From Hermatobates lingyangjiaoensis (lineage: Eukaryota > Arthropoda > Insecta > Hemiptera > Hermatobatidae), in the NCBI GenBank assembly GCA_026182355.1, contig JAPFBL010000371.1:62001-126000 (forward strand): a stretch of 64,000 nucleotides of DNA. Direction: 5' to 3'. Made by a program: the position numbers and the translations under genes. The notes below the pieces were generated by a model. It did no database searches. It saw only the letters and a program-made list of their open reading frames with translations, and was not told the DNA's origin. Below are positions 53,042-63,170 of this stretch, piece after piece. Numbering within the stretch: position 1 is the stretch's first letter; the number at the start of each line of letters is the position of its first letter.

Positions 53042-54290
53042 ACAAACTTCTTCTACATTATCCTTCAACACCATAAAATATATCCCTGAAATAATATAAA
53101 ACACATTTCTTTGAGTTCATTTATCTATGTTTTGGGTTTGTTAATTTATTAATATAAAGTTTATTTCTTGTTATATAATTATTGAGTAGGGACGCAATGA
53201 AGAGAGATCTCTTCAAGGGTGGAAAGTTCCTGAATCATCCCAGCTGCCACACAGCTTGCCTTATTAAGAGGAGTGTAAATTGAAACGGATTGGGAAATCG
53301 TTATTTTGGAGGGGGGAGTTTGATTTGTTATTGAGTTGGTTTGTAGCAGATAAGTTTTGAACAAGTTCATAGAGTTCATAGTGTAAGAAGTTATTTCAGA
53401 TATTAATTAAATCGCGGGAGAGAGTAAAAGCAAGTTCATTTCGATTTTAAAAGATAAAAATATCTTCTGTATAGATTTTAGTACATATTTATGTCCATTA
53501 CTCCATTATTTAGCGTTCAATTATTTATCAAAACATTTCTATGTTTCATCTTCAGAAAAAACAACAATTTATAATAAGTTTTATTACTAAAAAGAGACAT
53601 AAATTCTCCTTTATAATAATAAAGGATTGATAATCGTTTAAAATTAGTAGAGTTAAGGAACGACGAGAAATAATGGAGTTTAGAGTAAGAGAATAATAAT
53701 GACCTAGGCAATAAAAAATTTATATAAGCTCATAATAACTTGAAGATATTAATTGATACTTACAAGTAAACCTTTATACTCGTAGACAAAGCTATTGCTC
53801 TTGGCAATACTGATTCAAACTTGAATAGACATTACTAATTTTTATATAGTACTAGTATTATATAGTATAGTATAATACTAAAATCCATATAGTGTAGTAT
53901 TAAATTTTATGTAAAAGGATTCCACTTAACAACAACAATTATCCATATGGAATTACTTTATCTTTTGTTCAATTTATATGATAATTCTGATTACTTATAT
54001 GCAAAAAAAAGTGTGCTACTTTCTTTTGCCTCCAATTATGTTCAGTTATGCAGCTTGATACATATTTTAATCATGTATTAGTGTAATCTACGTATATTTA
54101 CTAACAAATTTACACGATATTTTATAAATACCACTATTCTACTGTTCCTTAGGAGGGTTTTTAATCAAGATATTGCAAAAGGAAAACTATATTAAAGTTA
54201 CGATTTCGTAGTGCGCCTAGAAAATGTGTTCTATTATTAATGGCATGCCAAAAGTATGGCATTTCACATTAAACCTCTTTCTGTGTCTTC
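53042..54290. other. Non-coding stretch, nothing recognised
   Basis: Interrupted AT-rich DNA, including ATAGTAT repeats at 53850-53905. The word AGAGTTAAGGAACGACGAGA plus AATAATGGAGTTTAGAGTAA near 53649 recurs at 56131-56180, a short dispersed repeat. Confidence 0.4.
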
Positions 54291-54299
54291 ATTGGTAAC

Positions 54300-54690
54300 C
54301 ACATCATTCCCTACCAAATCCATGTAAAATATCTGGGTCTTATTTTAGACTCTAGATTAACATTCAAGCAACACCTCCATAAGAAATCCAAGCTTGGAAT
54401 TTACTTGATGTGTAATCTATATTCTCTTTTCAAATCAAGCAATTCTCCCTATTCGGTCAAGGACCTTGTCTTCTTCGTTATAAGGGGGTTCTTCGTTCAG
54501 CAATGACTTATGGATGCTCCGTCTGGTTTAGAGCTGCACCAACGAACAAGGCGTGTATCCAGATTGTTCAAAATATGTGTGCCCGCCTTATAGCCAGGGC
54601 TCCTTGGTACGCCCGTAATGTTGATATTCACCATGATTTGAAAATGGAATCCATAGATCACCCGACTTACTACCAATGATGACAACAAAA
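54300..54690 (+). pseudogene. Jockey-type LINE reverse transcriptase, C-terminal fragment
   Basis: Translation gives HVKYLGLILDSRLTFKQHLH then a short Lys-rich stretch, LMCNLYSLFKSSNS and, after a frameshift near 54480, GVLRSAMTYGCSVWFRAAPT, IQIVQNMCARLIARAPWYAR and NVDIHHDLKMESIDHPTYYQ. The series V-K-Y-L-G-x-x-L-D, T-Y-G-C-x-V-W, Q-N-x-x-x-R and A-P-W-Y-x-R-N-x-x-I-H-x-D-L-K is the thumb/C-terminal signature of Jockey-clade LINEs. At least one frameshift and an in-frame stop make it dead. The catalytic RT domain is missing. Confidence 0.8.
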
Positions 54691-54884
54691 TATCTACTCA
54701 TCCAAACCTCCTTGTACAAACTCTAAATCCTGTCGCCAACCTTCCTCAACCTCACTGAATAATTACTTCATCCAGTGACTATCTGACTACCTTTCCAGCT
54801 CATGAATAAAAACATGGAAAACTATGACTAAGAAGACGACATGACCGCGAATACGACATCATTACTGTACAGACTAACTTAATA

Positions 54885-55010
54885 TACGACATGAATTACT
54901 GACATTCCAAGTTATAGTAGCACAGTAAGCAAGCAGTAGAAGGCCTCTGGTCTGGAACTACTAGTTACGACGTGCACTACAGTGCGCGGTTATATTCGTT
55001 GGTTGTTGGC
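54885..55010 (-). repeat. Dispersed repeat copy (partner 47465-47610)
   Basis: See 47465-47610. On the minus strand, AACGAATATAACCGCGCACT and GTAGTGCACGTCGTAACTAG. It lies about 200 bp downstream of the Jockey fragment on the opposite strand, so the two are probably separate insertions. Confidence 0.7.
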
Positions 55011-55670
55011 CTTTTTCTGTTTCAGCATTGTTGAACCTTTTTTTTAGCACACTTTAAAGCTTTGCTTATATAAGAGGTAGGGTATTTTAATGAACCAGCA
55101 ATGAAATGTATATTAATTTATTTCATCCTTTAAGGAGTTCAGGGCAGCAAAGTTATAATGACCTAGAAAACTTGAGTCAAAAACAGGTATAAATGCATAG
55201 GCTAAAAAACTGGATATTAGCAAGTTCATTGGTCAATATTCTGCATACACTAATCCATAAATTCTTGGTCTGTATTTGGATAAAGTCATCTAAGAAGAAA
55301 TATTTACAATTTACTTCTTTGTATATTGTACATTGAATTTTAGGCAATAATAAATTCCATTTTATTGGAAAGGCATCCCTATTTACAGACTTGGTATACA
55401 TGAACAATACATCTTCAATTGGTCTGAACTATTTAATCCGATTAGAAGAAACTAAACTTAGCTCTTTGGTTTTAAGAAATTCTATACATTAATTACTCAG
55501 AATAGAATAAAAAATTAACCATTGCAAGACTAAATGTTTGATCTCATGAGCTTTCTGTGGCAGAAACTAATCAATTATTCTTTCACTCTACCTTCACTAC
55601 AATAATCCAGTAATTAAGTTATGTGTAGATTGTAATTTTTCAATTTGAAGATAACTTTTAGAAAAAGAAA
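55011..55670. other. AT-rich stretch, nothing recognised
   Basis: No feature supported before the SINE target duplication. Confidence 0.4.
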
Positions 55671-55692
55671 TTGTTATTGTACTGGGGAATTA

Positions 55693-56012
55693 GGGGGCCA
55701 GGCTAGCTCAGTGGTTACGTGCTCACCTCTGAACTGATAGGACCGGGGTTCAATCCTCACCTGGCCCTCGATTTATTCACGCGGGAGGTGAGAAAATCTG
55801 AGCACGTCGTCCCTCGGAGAAGGACGTTAAACCGTCGGTCCCGAGCCTGTACGATGTCAGGTACTCGTAAAAGATCCCTACTCTTAATACATTTGAGTTA
55901 GGCAAAATTTAGGACTCCCACTGTAGAATCAATCTTCATTGTGTGGTATCACAATGGGCCAATGCTTGGCCTACGTGTGTTCCTTGTGGGACTGCCACTG
56001 TAACCTAATTGG
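55693..56012 (+). mobile_element. tRNA-derived SINE, copy 3, with 18-bp target duplication
   Basis: The tRNA-like head GGGGCCAGGCTAGCTCAGTG carries an A box (TAGCTCAGTGG) and a B box (GGTTCAATCC); then come TCGATTTATTCACGCGGGAG, GGACGTTAAACCGTCGGTCC, TGTCAGGTACTCGTAAAAGA and the LINE-like tail TGTGTGGTATCACAATGGGC through CACTGTAACCTAA. Flanks: TATTGTACTGGGGAATTA (55675-55692) and TATTGTACTGGGTAATTA (56013-56030), differing by one base. About 320 bp, and closely similar to the 3231 copy, indicating fairly recent activity. Confidence 0.92.
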
Positions 56013-56030
56013 TATTGTACTGGGTAATTA

Positions 56031-56640
56031 ATTATGGGTTGGAAACAATCATTGTACCACACTCTTGCTCGGCTGTAAAGACAAACAATTTGAAGAAAGG
56101 TGGATAGAGAATAAAGCAAACAAATTAGTAGAGTTTAAGAATGACGAGAAATAATGGAGTTTAGAGTAAGGGAATAATAACTTAACTTAAGAAAGATAAT
56201 AAATTAGGAAAAAGGAAAAGAGAATATTACAAATAAGCTATTGAGTACAATAAGTAAACAAGAATAGCAAATAAATGAAAGAATGAAAATAGATGATAAG
56301 ATTAATAAAATATAAAAAAGGAATAATAAATAAAAAATGGATCATAAACCATACAAAATAAATTACATGAAATAAAATATTTAAGAAAATAAAAAGATAT
56401 TTTTGAATAAATTATTAGAAAAAAATATCATCTCTACAGGTTTAGACAAGATGTCATGAGTAGCTGATGTGTTTGACCTCCCTGTCTCTGTTCTCTTGAA
56501 GATTATATGTATAGTTCTATATATCTATTAATATGAAGCAACTCAACGAGCTTAATCACTAAATTCACTGAAGGAACACATATAAAAGAAGTTACAGAAA
56601 TTAACATTAGTCTACTTGATGATGAGGCAATGGAAAGATA
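56031..56640. other. AT-rich stretch, nothing recognised
   Basis: Only a short repeat shared with 53649 (ATGGAGTTTAGAGTAAGGGA) is visible. Confidence 0.4.
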
Positions 56641-56654
56641 GTAGTGAGTACTCG

Positions 56655-56850
56655 ATATATACCCTTTATAGTATATGTACATTATATAGTATATATACTA
56701 TAGTATACAGTGTATTTTATAGTATATATTATAGTATATAGTGTATATACTATATATAGTATATATATAGTATATACACTATATATAGTATATGTCCTCT
56801 ATATACTATAGGGTATATAAGTACATAGAATAGAGTATATAAGAAAACAA
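56655..56850. repeat. TATAGTA/TACTATA simple repeat, self-complementary
   Basis: An array of TATAGTATA and TATACTATA blocks in both orientations, so the region can fold into many alternative hairpins. Confidence 0.85.
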
Positions 56851-56924
56851 TACAATAATAAGGTATTGTTTTCTTGATTACAAATTACTAATAAACAATT
56901 TTTCTTCTTCTTGAAACTTGTTCA

Positions 56925-57262
56925 GGGTTAATATACGAAATCACCTTTTCGCCAATGTTTCGTCTTTATTTTAAGACATCTTCAAGAGCTATAAACTTAC
57001 AAAAAACAATGGACATTTGTCATATGTCGCATTGAAATTGAATAAATTTTGCTGGGTAGCAAGCAGCACATCCAGTAACAGATAACAGCTTTGTTGGTTT
57101 AGTATTAAAAGCTATCCTTGAGGAAGTTAGTTTTTTGAATTTGTTATGATGATTGCAAAGTAGATATGACAAATGTCCATTGTTTTTTGTTTTTTGTTAG
57201 TTTATAGTCCTGAGGATGTCTTAAAATAAAGAGGAAACGTTGGAGAAAAGGTGATTCCATAT
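56925..57262. mobile_element. Inverted PLE-like pair
   Basis: Arms 56925-57035 and 57165-57262 are inverted copies with TCAGGGTTAATATACGAAAT, AAGACATCTTCAAGAGCTAT and ACAATGGACATTTGTCATAT. Each arm has a core with a GTCTT-AAAATA-AAGAC hairpin followed by GAAAC: left (minus) TTGAAGATGTC, right (plus, 57208-57245) CTGAGGATGTC with the second helix strand damaged (AAAGAGG). A short PLE-like unit with TCGGAAGATGACGGTTAAAA and GGGTTGAAATGTTG follows at 57375-57415, then (TA)n at 57467. Confidence 0.72.
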
Positions 57263-57463
57263 ATTAACCCTGACCAAATTCCAAGAAGAAGAAAAAGTGT
57301 CTACTCTAGATATACATACTATGTAACCAACCTTTGTACATATTCTGTGAAGTTGTTCATCGCCGCTCAACTTCCTTTTCGGAAGATGACGGTTAAAAGG
57401 GTTGAAATGTTGAATGTTAGTCTTAGTACTTATCTGTTTTTTATGAGTTTTTTTTAAATGTTT

Positions 57464-57466
<3 letters not shown>

Positions 57467-57515
<49 letters not shown>
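57467..57515. repeat. (TA)n microsatellite
   Basis: An uninterrupted TA array of about 24 units between two PLE ends. Confidence 0.92.
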
Positions 57516-57639
57516 TATAAATAGGCAGCAAATCTTCTTCTATACAAATGTTGTTGAAAACCATAGCGGCTTCAGTATTAACGATCTTTTTAAGTAAATG
57601 CTCCTTTTTCCTGAACACTTTGCGATGTTCGCTAGCGTA

Positions 57640-57780
57640 GTTGTAATTTTCTCTCTAACGAGGGAAATACTAGTGAATGGAACTTCTGTCCATATTACTA
57701 ATAAAACCCCCCTTCATTTGCATATTTTAGAAGCATTATATATTAAAGGAAAAAATCCCCTCACTAAATTGTCAAATTAA
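57640..57780 (+). pseudogene. Penelope endonuclease C-terminal fragment, second lineage
   Basis: The end of the open frame reads VNGTSVHITNKTPLHLHILE and ALYIKGKNPLTKLSN before a stop. The L-E-A-L-Y-I-K-x-x-N-P segment is a typical GIY-YIG C-terminal signature of Penelope elements outside the copy A-D lineage (which have S-E-E-A-x-I-x-L-L-x-A-R-S-P-P-G-L-N). No Y-V-G core is left, so it is a fragment. The assignment rests on remembered family patterns. Confidence 0.55.
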
Positions 57781-57989
57781 TGATATGTTTGTCATTCCTA
57801 ATTCTAGAAATATTAACCCTAGATTTAAATTTATAAAAAGTGATAGTATTAATTCAACTACTGAGCGCTTGGGGCGCTAGCGAGTTGTAACCTTCCTTGT
57901 ATCACCTGTTATTTGTAGTCTTGTTTATCACATACTTTCCATTCTCATTTTAGTTCATTTTAGTTTACTTTAGTGTTATATATTGTTTT

Positions 57990-58025
57990 ACATACAATAT
58001 CGAAGATGGCCAGTAGGGCGAAAGC
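57990..58025 (+). ncRNA. Hammerhead-like motif, variant core
   Basis: ATATC precedes GAAGATGGCC; AGTA loop, GGGC (helix II GCC/GGGC-type), then GAAAGCTC and GATAT. Helix I ATATC/GATAT pairs perfectly over five positions, A15.1-GC-U16.1 and C17 are in place, but the core reads C-G-A-A-G-A instead of C-T-G-A-N-G-A. Shares this variant with 12080-12230. Confidence 0.45.
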
Positions 58026-58397
58026 TCGATATAGATAATTAAAGGTATTTTAAAACAGTGAAGTTATAAAATGCCCCTGGGAGAGTTACTCCACCTTATT
58101 AACTGTACAACATCGCAAAGTGTTTAGGAAAAAGGAGCATTTACTTAAAAAGATCGTTAATACTGAAGCCGCTATGCTTTTCAACAACATTTGTATATAT
58201 ATATATATATAATGTTTTTGGAAAACATAAACAGATTCCAAGGTAATCAAATAGTGATCTCTATTCTTTTGAAATAATTGTAAAAGCAATAGAATAATTA
58301 TAACAATATCCTTATGTCAATATAACAAAAAAATCGATAGTCGAAATAACTGATTATAGTAGTAATACTAGTGCTAATTGTAAAACAATAATGTTGT

Positions 58398-58437
58398 AGC
58401 CCTGAAGATGACATAAATATATGTCGAAGCGTCGGCA
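58398..58437 (+). ncRNA. Hammerhead-like motif
   Basis: AGCC, CTGAAGA, extra T, a strong GACATA-AATA-TATGTC hairpin, then GAAGCGTC and GGCA. Helix I GCC/GGC pairs at three positions. Position 15.1 is G instead of A (G-U pair with 16.1), C17 is present. No inverted partner was found nearby: this is a solitary end. Confidence 0.55.
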
Positions 58438-58439
58438 AA

Positions 58440-59325
58440 AAGTACTAGTTTAAAACCATTAGACCTCAACCCTCAAAAAAAATTAATCATATAAATATTG
58501 GGTCAAAAAAGCAAATCATGATATATATATTATCTGGGATGATAATGGTTTATTTTTACAAATACAAATATTTATCAGGAATCGGTTAGTTCCATAAGAC
58601 AAATCAAAATTTCAAAACCAACTTTTGAGTTTTATATAAAATCTTTTAAATAAGTAGAATTTTGAAATTTGCCTATTAAAAAAAAGAATATCTATAGCAT
58701 TAAAGAATTTAAAATTAATAACTTTCAAGTTTTCAATTCTATACTTTTATTCGGTCCGTGAAAATGATATAAAATCAAACAAAAACATCTGATGTTCTAA
58801 AAACATGAAAATTTGTACTATACTTTTCTACGTGGCATTTACATATAATGGTGAATTTTGCTTATAACTTTTTAGTAAAACTTAGTTGAGTTAATTTTTT
58901 ATTTGAAATAAGAAATTTCTTAGAAATTTTCCTTTTTTTTTATGATTCTGTGGGATTTATTACGTTGCTCAACTTAGTGGGTATATAAAATAAGTTGGAA
59001 TTCCTAACTGAGTTATAAGTGTTGCCTTAAGGAAGTAGATTCATGCTGAGAGAGCGATGCTAACTTTTTCCCCAATTCCCCAAGATAGGATTGGGGGGGG
59101 GGGGGTGTTGGGGGGTTGGAAGAAGAAGTTAGGAAAGTCTGCCCTGAACCTTTCATTTGGAAAACGAAAATCATGTATATGTGAAGCGCCTGTCAAATAG
59201 AATTACTCAATGTTTGATATAACAGTACTTGTGTATATTGTATCGTAATCAAGGCTAACTCTAAGAATTTGATATCTGTTTTGCAAAGCGACTTGCATAT
59301 TAGTAGAATTCCAATATTGTTTAAT
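58440..59325. other. AT-rich stretch with a poly-G run
   Basis: A run of about 14 G residues lies at 59093-59106, with more G-rich sequence to 59130; this could form a G-quadruplex. Nothing else is recognised. Confidence 0.6.
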
Positions 59326-59380
59326 GATTCTGAGGTAAAATGGATAAACCAACAAAAGTCTCCACACAAATGAAGTTTTA

Positions 59381-59420
59381 TTCAATGCGTTTCGAACACT
59401 TTGTGTTCATCATCAGGAAG
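59381..59420 (-). ncRNA. Hammerhead-like motif
   Basis: CTTC, CTGATGA, extra T, a GAACAC-AAA-GTGTTC hairpin, GAAACGCATT, GAA on the minus strand. Helix II is fully paired and the core is complete; helix I has three pairs. Confidence 0.6.
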
Positions 59421-59785
59421 ACACTATAATACAAATTATATCTAATTAGTTACAAAAATTAGAGTGAAATAATAAAATTGAATTAAGAGAATTCAAGACA
59501 TACCCAAGGATGTGGTACTGACGGATTGGTCCAGTGAACACAACTGGAAACAGATCCGTTGCGAAAGAGTGGGGATAGGCATTTAGGAGATAAGGTGACA
59601 AAGGCTTCGGATATGCTTGAAAACCGTTAACTGAAATAGAGAAGGCCAGAACCACTAATTTAGAGGAAAGAAACTTTTTTTTTATTTATTTTTTAATTTA
59701 TTCTTTGTGATCTTAGGAACAGTTTAAGAAATTTTATTTCACTCTAAGTTTTGTAACTAATGAGATATAATTTGTATTATAGTGT

Positions 59786-59826
59786 CTTCCTGATGATGAA
59801 CACAAAGTGTTTGAAACGCGTTGAAT
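59786..59826 (+). ncRNA. Hammerhead-like motif
   Basis: CTTC, CTGATGA, extra T, GAACAC-AAA-GTGTTT, GAAACGCGTT, GAA. Helix III can form A-C / G-U through the self-complementary ACGCGT, U16.1 and U17 are in place, helix I pairs TTC with GAA. Confidence 0.6.
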
Positions 59827-59889
59827 AAAAATTCATTTGTATGGAGACTTTTGTTGGTTTATCCATTTTACCTCAGTATGAGTATATAC

Positions 59890-62800
59890 CACACAATTAC
59901 GGATTGCACAACTAATGATTGTTTAATAACTTTTTTTAAGGAATTTAAAAAAACTTATGACTTTACCAAAAATGTAGAGATACATATTCTAATTGATGTG
60001 AATTGTATTTAAATTGTATTAAATTAAAACAGCTGATTAAAATTGTATTTGCAACTTTTTCTCTGTGAGGTCATCAAAACTAAAAAGAAAAACTTTTGAA
60101 GTGTAAAATGACCGCCTATTTGTTTGCATTTTGAGTTCACCTCTCAATAATCTAGGTATTGTTACTGAGAAACTTTATTAAATCAAAAATTCGATAATTC
60201 TTGAGTGGGTTTTACTTCAATCAACTGATAGAAATTATAAACTCTAAGTTAATTAATTGAACGACTGAATTATTCTTTCTTCAATCCAAAAGTATTACAT
60301 TAATTAGTAGTTATTTTATACATTTCGCAATCATTTGAAAATATCATATGAAGCAGAAATAGTTGGAGTGTTGTCTTTTTTAGTTATATACATTATACGT
60401 ATTGATAACAACAGTATTCAACAAATATGAGTATAGAAAACCTCATAGGACTTCAAGATTACGAAATAACTTTTCCACCTTTTACTATGAAACAAGAAAT
60501 GAATTCTATACAAATTTAATTAAAATTTTAATGGAAAACAGTAGTTCCAGTTTTTTAATTAATAATAAGAGAAATATCAATGCATTATTACAGAAAAACA
60601 CGGATCTAAATAATTTAATGCAACATTATAGTTTAGTTAATTAAGCGAACTATTAGTGTTTTAAAACGATGATAACATTAACGTTGTAGTTTAAAACAGA
60701 AGAAAGTTTCAAATTTCCGTATTGTGAAAGATAATTACAAATGATAAAGAATTATTTAAATTAAATGGATCTGAAATAATCCTAGTGTTTCAGAAGAAAT
60801 GGAGTGAAAAATTATTATTTTCTAATGTAAAAGTAAAAAGAAAACAAATAAAGTTGTAAAATAATCTTATTCATGGAGATAAGTTAAGTATAGTGACTAT
60901 AAAAAAGCATAATACGGAGAAACAAAGTGTTTTCTGGAAAAGTGCCTAATGGATTATAGTAATTTAATAGTAATCACTATATGTAGTGTAACTGCCCTGG
61001 CATTTCACACATTAATCAAATGTTAGACGTACAGTTTTGAAACCGCAATTATTTTTAGACAATGAACTACATGACAGAAAAAAAAACGCCATCAATGCTT
61101 TAAATTAAAAAAACAAAAAACAAAATCTATTAAGTATATAAGTGACTGAGTAAGTTTTTAAAAAGGCTTATATCAAAAAAAGGTTATATTTTTTAAATTA
61201 ATTTATTTTGAACTAGTATAAGATATTTGTAATTTTAGCGAAGAATATTTTTGAATGTTTAATGAAAATTTGTTTTTTTTTATCAAAACCAGTTTACCTG
61301 TATTAATCCACTGTAAGAAACAAACACAGTTATTAGGTGTTCATATTTTTATTCATTCATTGCAAAACCAATATTTCGTTTTAAAATATGTTTATATCTT
61401 TATAATTTATTTATGTTTATTCTCTTAAATGTGTTAAGTATCAGTATGTTTCTTATATTGACGTTATTTGATTTCTATAACTTAATTTTTTTGTATTTGA
61501 AGGCCTATTAAGAATAATGTACATTATGCCATAGACATTTTTTTTAACAGATGGTATGATTATTTATTTTTATTTGATAGTTCCAAGAAATTTATTTTCG
61601 GTATAAATTTCGTTAGATATTCCTTAAGATAAAAATTGCACTTTTTATACCAATATTTTAACAAAAAAGCTTGTGAAATCTATTAATATTTTAGAGAAAG
61701 TCTTTTCTTTTTATCTAAGGTGATACGGAAACTAATGATTGTTGCGGTTTTGCTAATACAAATAAATATTTATCTGAGCATCTTCCTAAGACAGTATCAC
61801 ACCAGGCTAACGGTAGAGCGATATAACTTCAGACAATGAAAACTTACGTCCAATAGGATTGTAGCGCTGTTGTGTTGAAACAACACGAATTAATTAAGAA
61901 CCTTAACAAACACAGCGTACACATTTACTGTCTAATTAAATAGATATGCAAATTAGGACAAGCTTGCATACTCGTGTCTCTTGTAAGATCCAACCATGCT
62001 CACTATCGTTACTCTAAAGAGTTCATTTCGCTTACTTAATTTATTAAAGTGATTACAAGAAAAGGGAGAAAAGTTTAACTATTATTCAAGAAAGCTCTGC
62101 CAAGTTAAAAGATGCTATAAACATATAAGTATATTTAATATTATGAGCCATGTGTATCTACTAATGAGATAACCAAAGCAAGACTAACTCTTACAGCCTT
62201 AAAATAAGTAAATTAGGGTTTTGTTAATGATCTGCGGTAGTAGAAATCTTTGAGCTTTATTTAATGATTTAATATAACTTATCGTTTTCATGTATCATAC
62301 ATGCAGTATATCATAATAACTATCTCTATTAGTTTCTTCATATAATAGAGTAATGAGTAGTATGTTTTACAGGGTTTTCAAACATGGCTCTTTAGCAGTT
62401 GGTGTTTGTCTTCCATAATGTAATACCCCATACTAAAACTACTAAACATCTCTCCAAGGGCATCCATTTCTTCTAAAGTTCAGTTTCTCCAGAATGTTTA
62501 TCAAGAAAAAAAAAGCATGGAACAAATTTAATACACCAGTTAAATGAACTACATTAAACAATGTTATATCGAAACAGACAAATTACAATGCAGATTGGAG
62601 TAACAGGCAGAGCCCACTGCGTTGACCCACAACTGGCATCCGGCCATCCATACAGAGGCTAGGTACCGTGATAGGCAAATTTTTCAGCTTTTCTTTATTA
62701 TAGTCAACTTAACTCTGACAATTTTCCCAGTAGTATGGAGCAACTAAGAAATGGATTAAAGCTATGATTTCAAGAAATTATTCAATATTACCATGCATAG

Positions 62801-62990
62801 CTTTTGTAACTTTAAAGAGCAAACTCAATATTCAATTGACATCATACCTTTATTTATATTAATGGTTCTTTTATTTTATTGATATATAACCAAAAAGGTA
62901 AAGTAGGTATTTTAAGAAAGCCTTGATACTAAAACCGCAGCTTTCATTTTTGTTTGTTTTTGGTTTATGTTGATGAAGTAGCCAGGCACC
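59890..62990. other. Long AT-rich stretch, no gene supported
   Basis: The open frame 60402-60644 (80 codons, plus strand, Asn/Lys/Tyr-rich) has no recognised domain and could be chance in this AT-rich DNA. A GC-richer block at 62595-62665 could not be classified. Confidence 0.4.
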
Positions 62991-63170
62991 TCTGCTCAAG
63001 GCTTTGCCTTCTAGGAGGTCCTCCACAAAAAGTAGAAAGCAGGAAATAAAGAGAAAAATCTCTTTTATGTAAACTAAATGATACTAATAATTCATGTATA
63101 TCCATTTATTTATATTGTTACTATATGTTTGTGGAGAGTCAAATAAATTTATTATTATTATTATCATAAA
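62970..63170 (+). mobile_element. Possible LINE 3' end with TTA-repeat tail
   Basis: GCCAGGCACCTCTGCTCAAG, GCTTTGCCTTCTAGGAGGTC and CTCCACAAAAAG are followed by an AT-rich UTR and TGTGGAGAGTCAAATAAATT, ending in (TTA)n. The CCTCCACA/TGTGGAG pair can form a stem, and an AATAAA-like signal precedes a short microsatellite tail, as in CR1/Jockey-like 3' ends. No coding part remains, so the assignment is tentative. Confidence 0.4.

Larger units (their letters stand above)
57538..58200. mobile_element. Penelope-like element end with inverted arms
   Basis: 57540-57622 and 58112-58196 are inverted copies (ACATTTGTATAGAAG-type outer word, GCGGCTTCAGTATTAACGAT, AAGTAAATGCTCCTTTTTCC and CACTTTGCGATGTT). 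The plus-strand interior carries the end of a Penelope-type endonuclease (57660-57780), a UTR and a hammerhead-like core (57990-58025). (TA)n tracts lie at both outer edges. The layout matches the 16-kb inverted pair, but the protein end belongs to a different PLE lineage. Confidence 0.72.
59331..59880. mobile_element. Inverted PLE-like pair with two hammerhead-like motifs
   Basis: Arms 59331-59470 and 59735-59880 are inverted copies over about 140 bp (ACTGAGGTAAAATGGATAAA-type outer end, GTCTCCACACAAATGAAGTT, TCATCATCAGGAAGACACTA, ACAAATTATATCT). The 260-bp centre carries no recognised frame. The two arms give matching short peptides (SFVWRLLLVYPFY) that reflect symmetry, not a gene. The outer pieces match 9325-9425 and 9695-9725. 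Confidence 0.8.

Noticed and set aside
55693..55766. Functional tRNA gene
   Set aside because: The A and B boxes are those of a tRNA, but the acceptor ends do not pair, the sequence is repeated at 3231 with target duplications, and it continues into a SINE body.
59203..60012. Two open frames starting with similar peptides (SFVWRLLLVYPFY)
   Set aside because: The similarity comes from the inverted repeat arms at 59331-59880; they are not coding.
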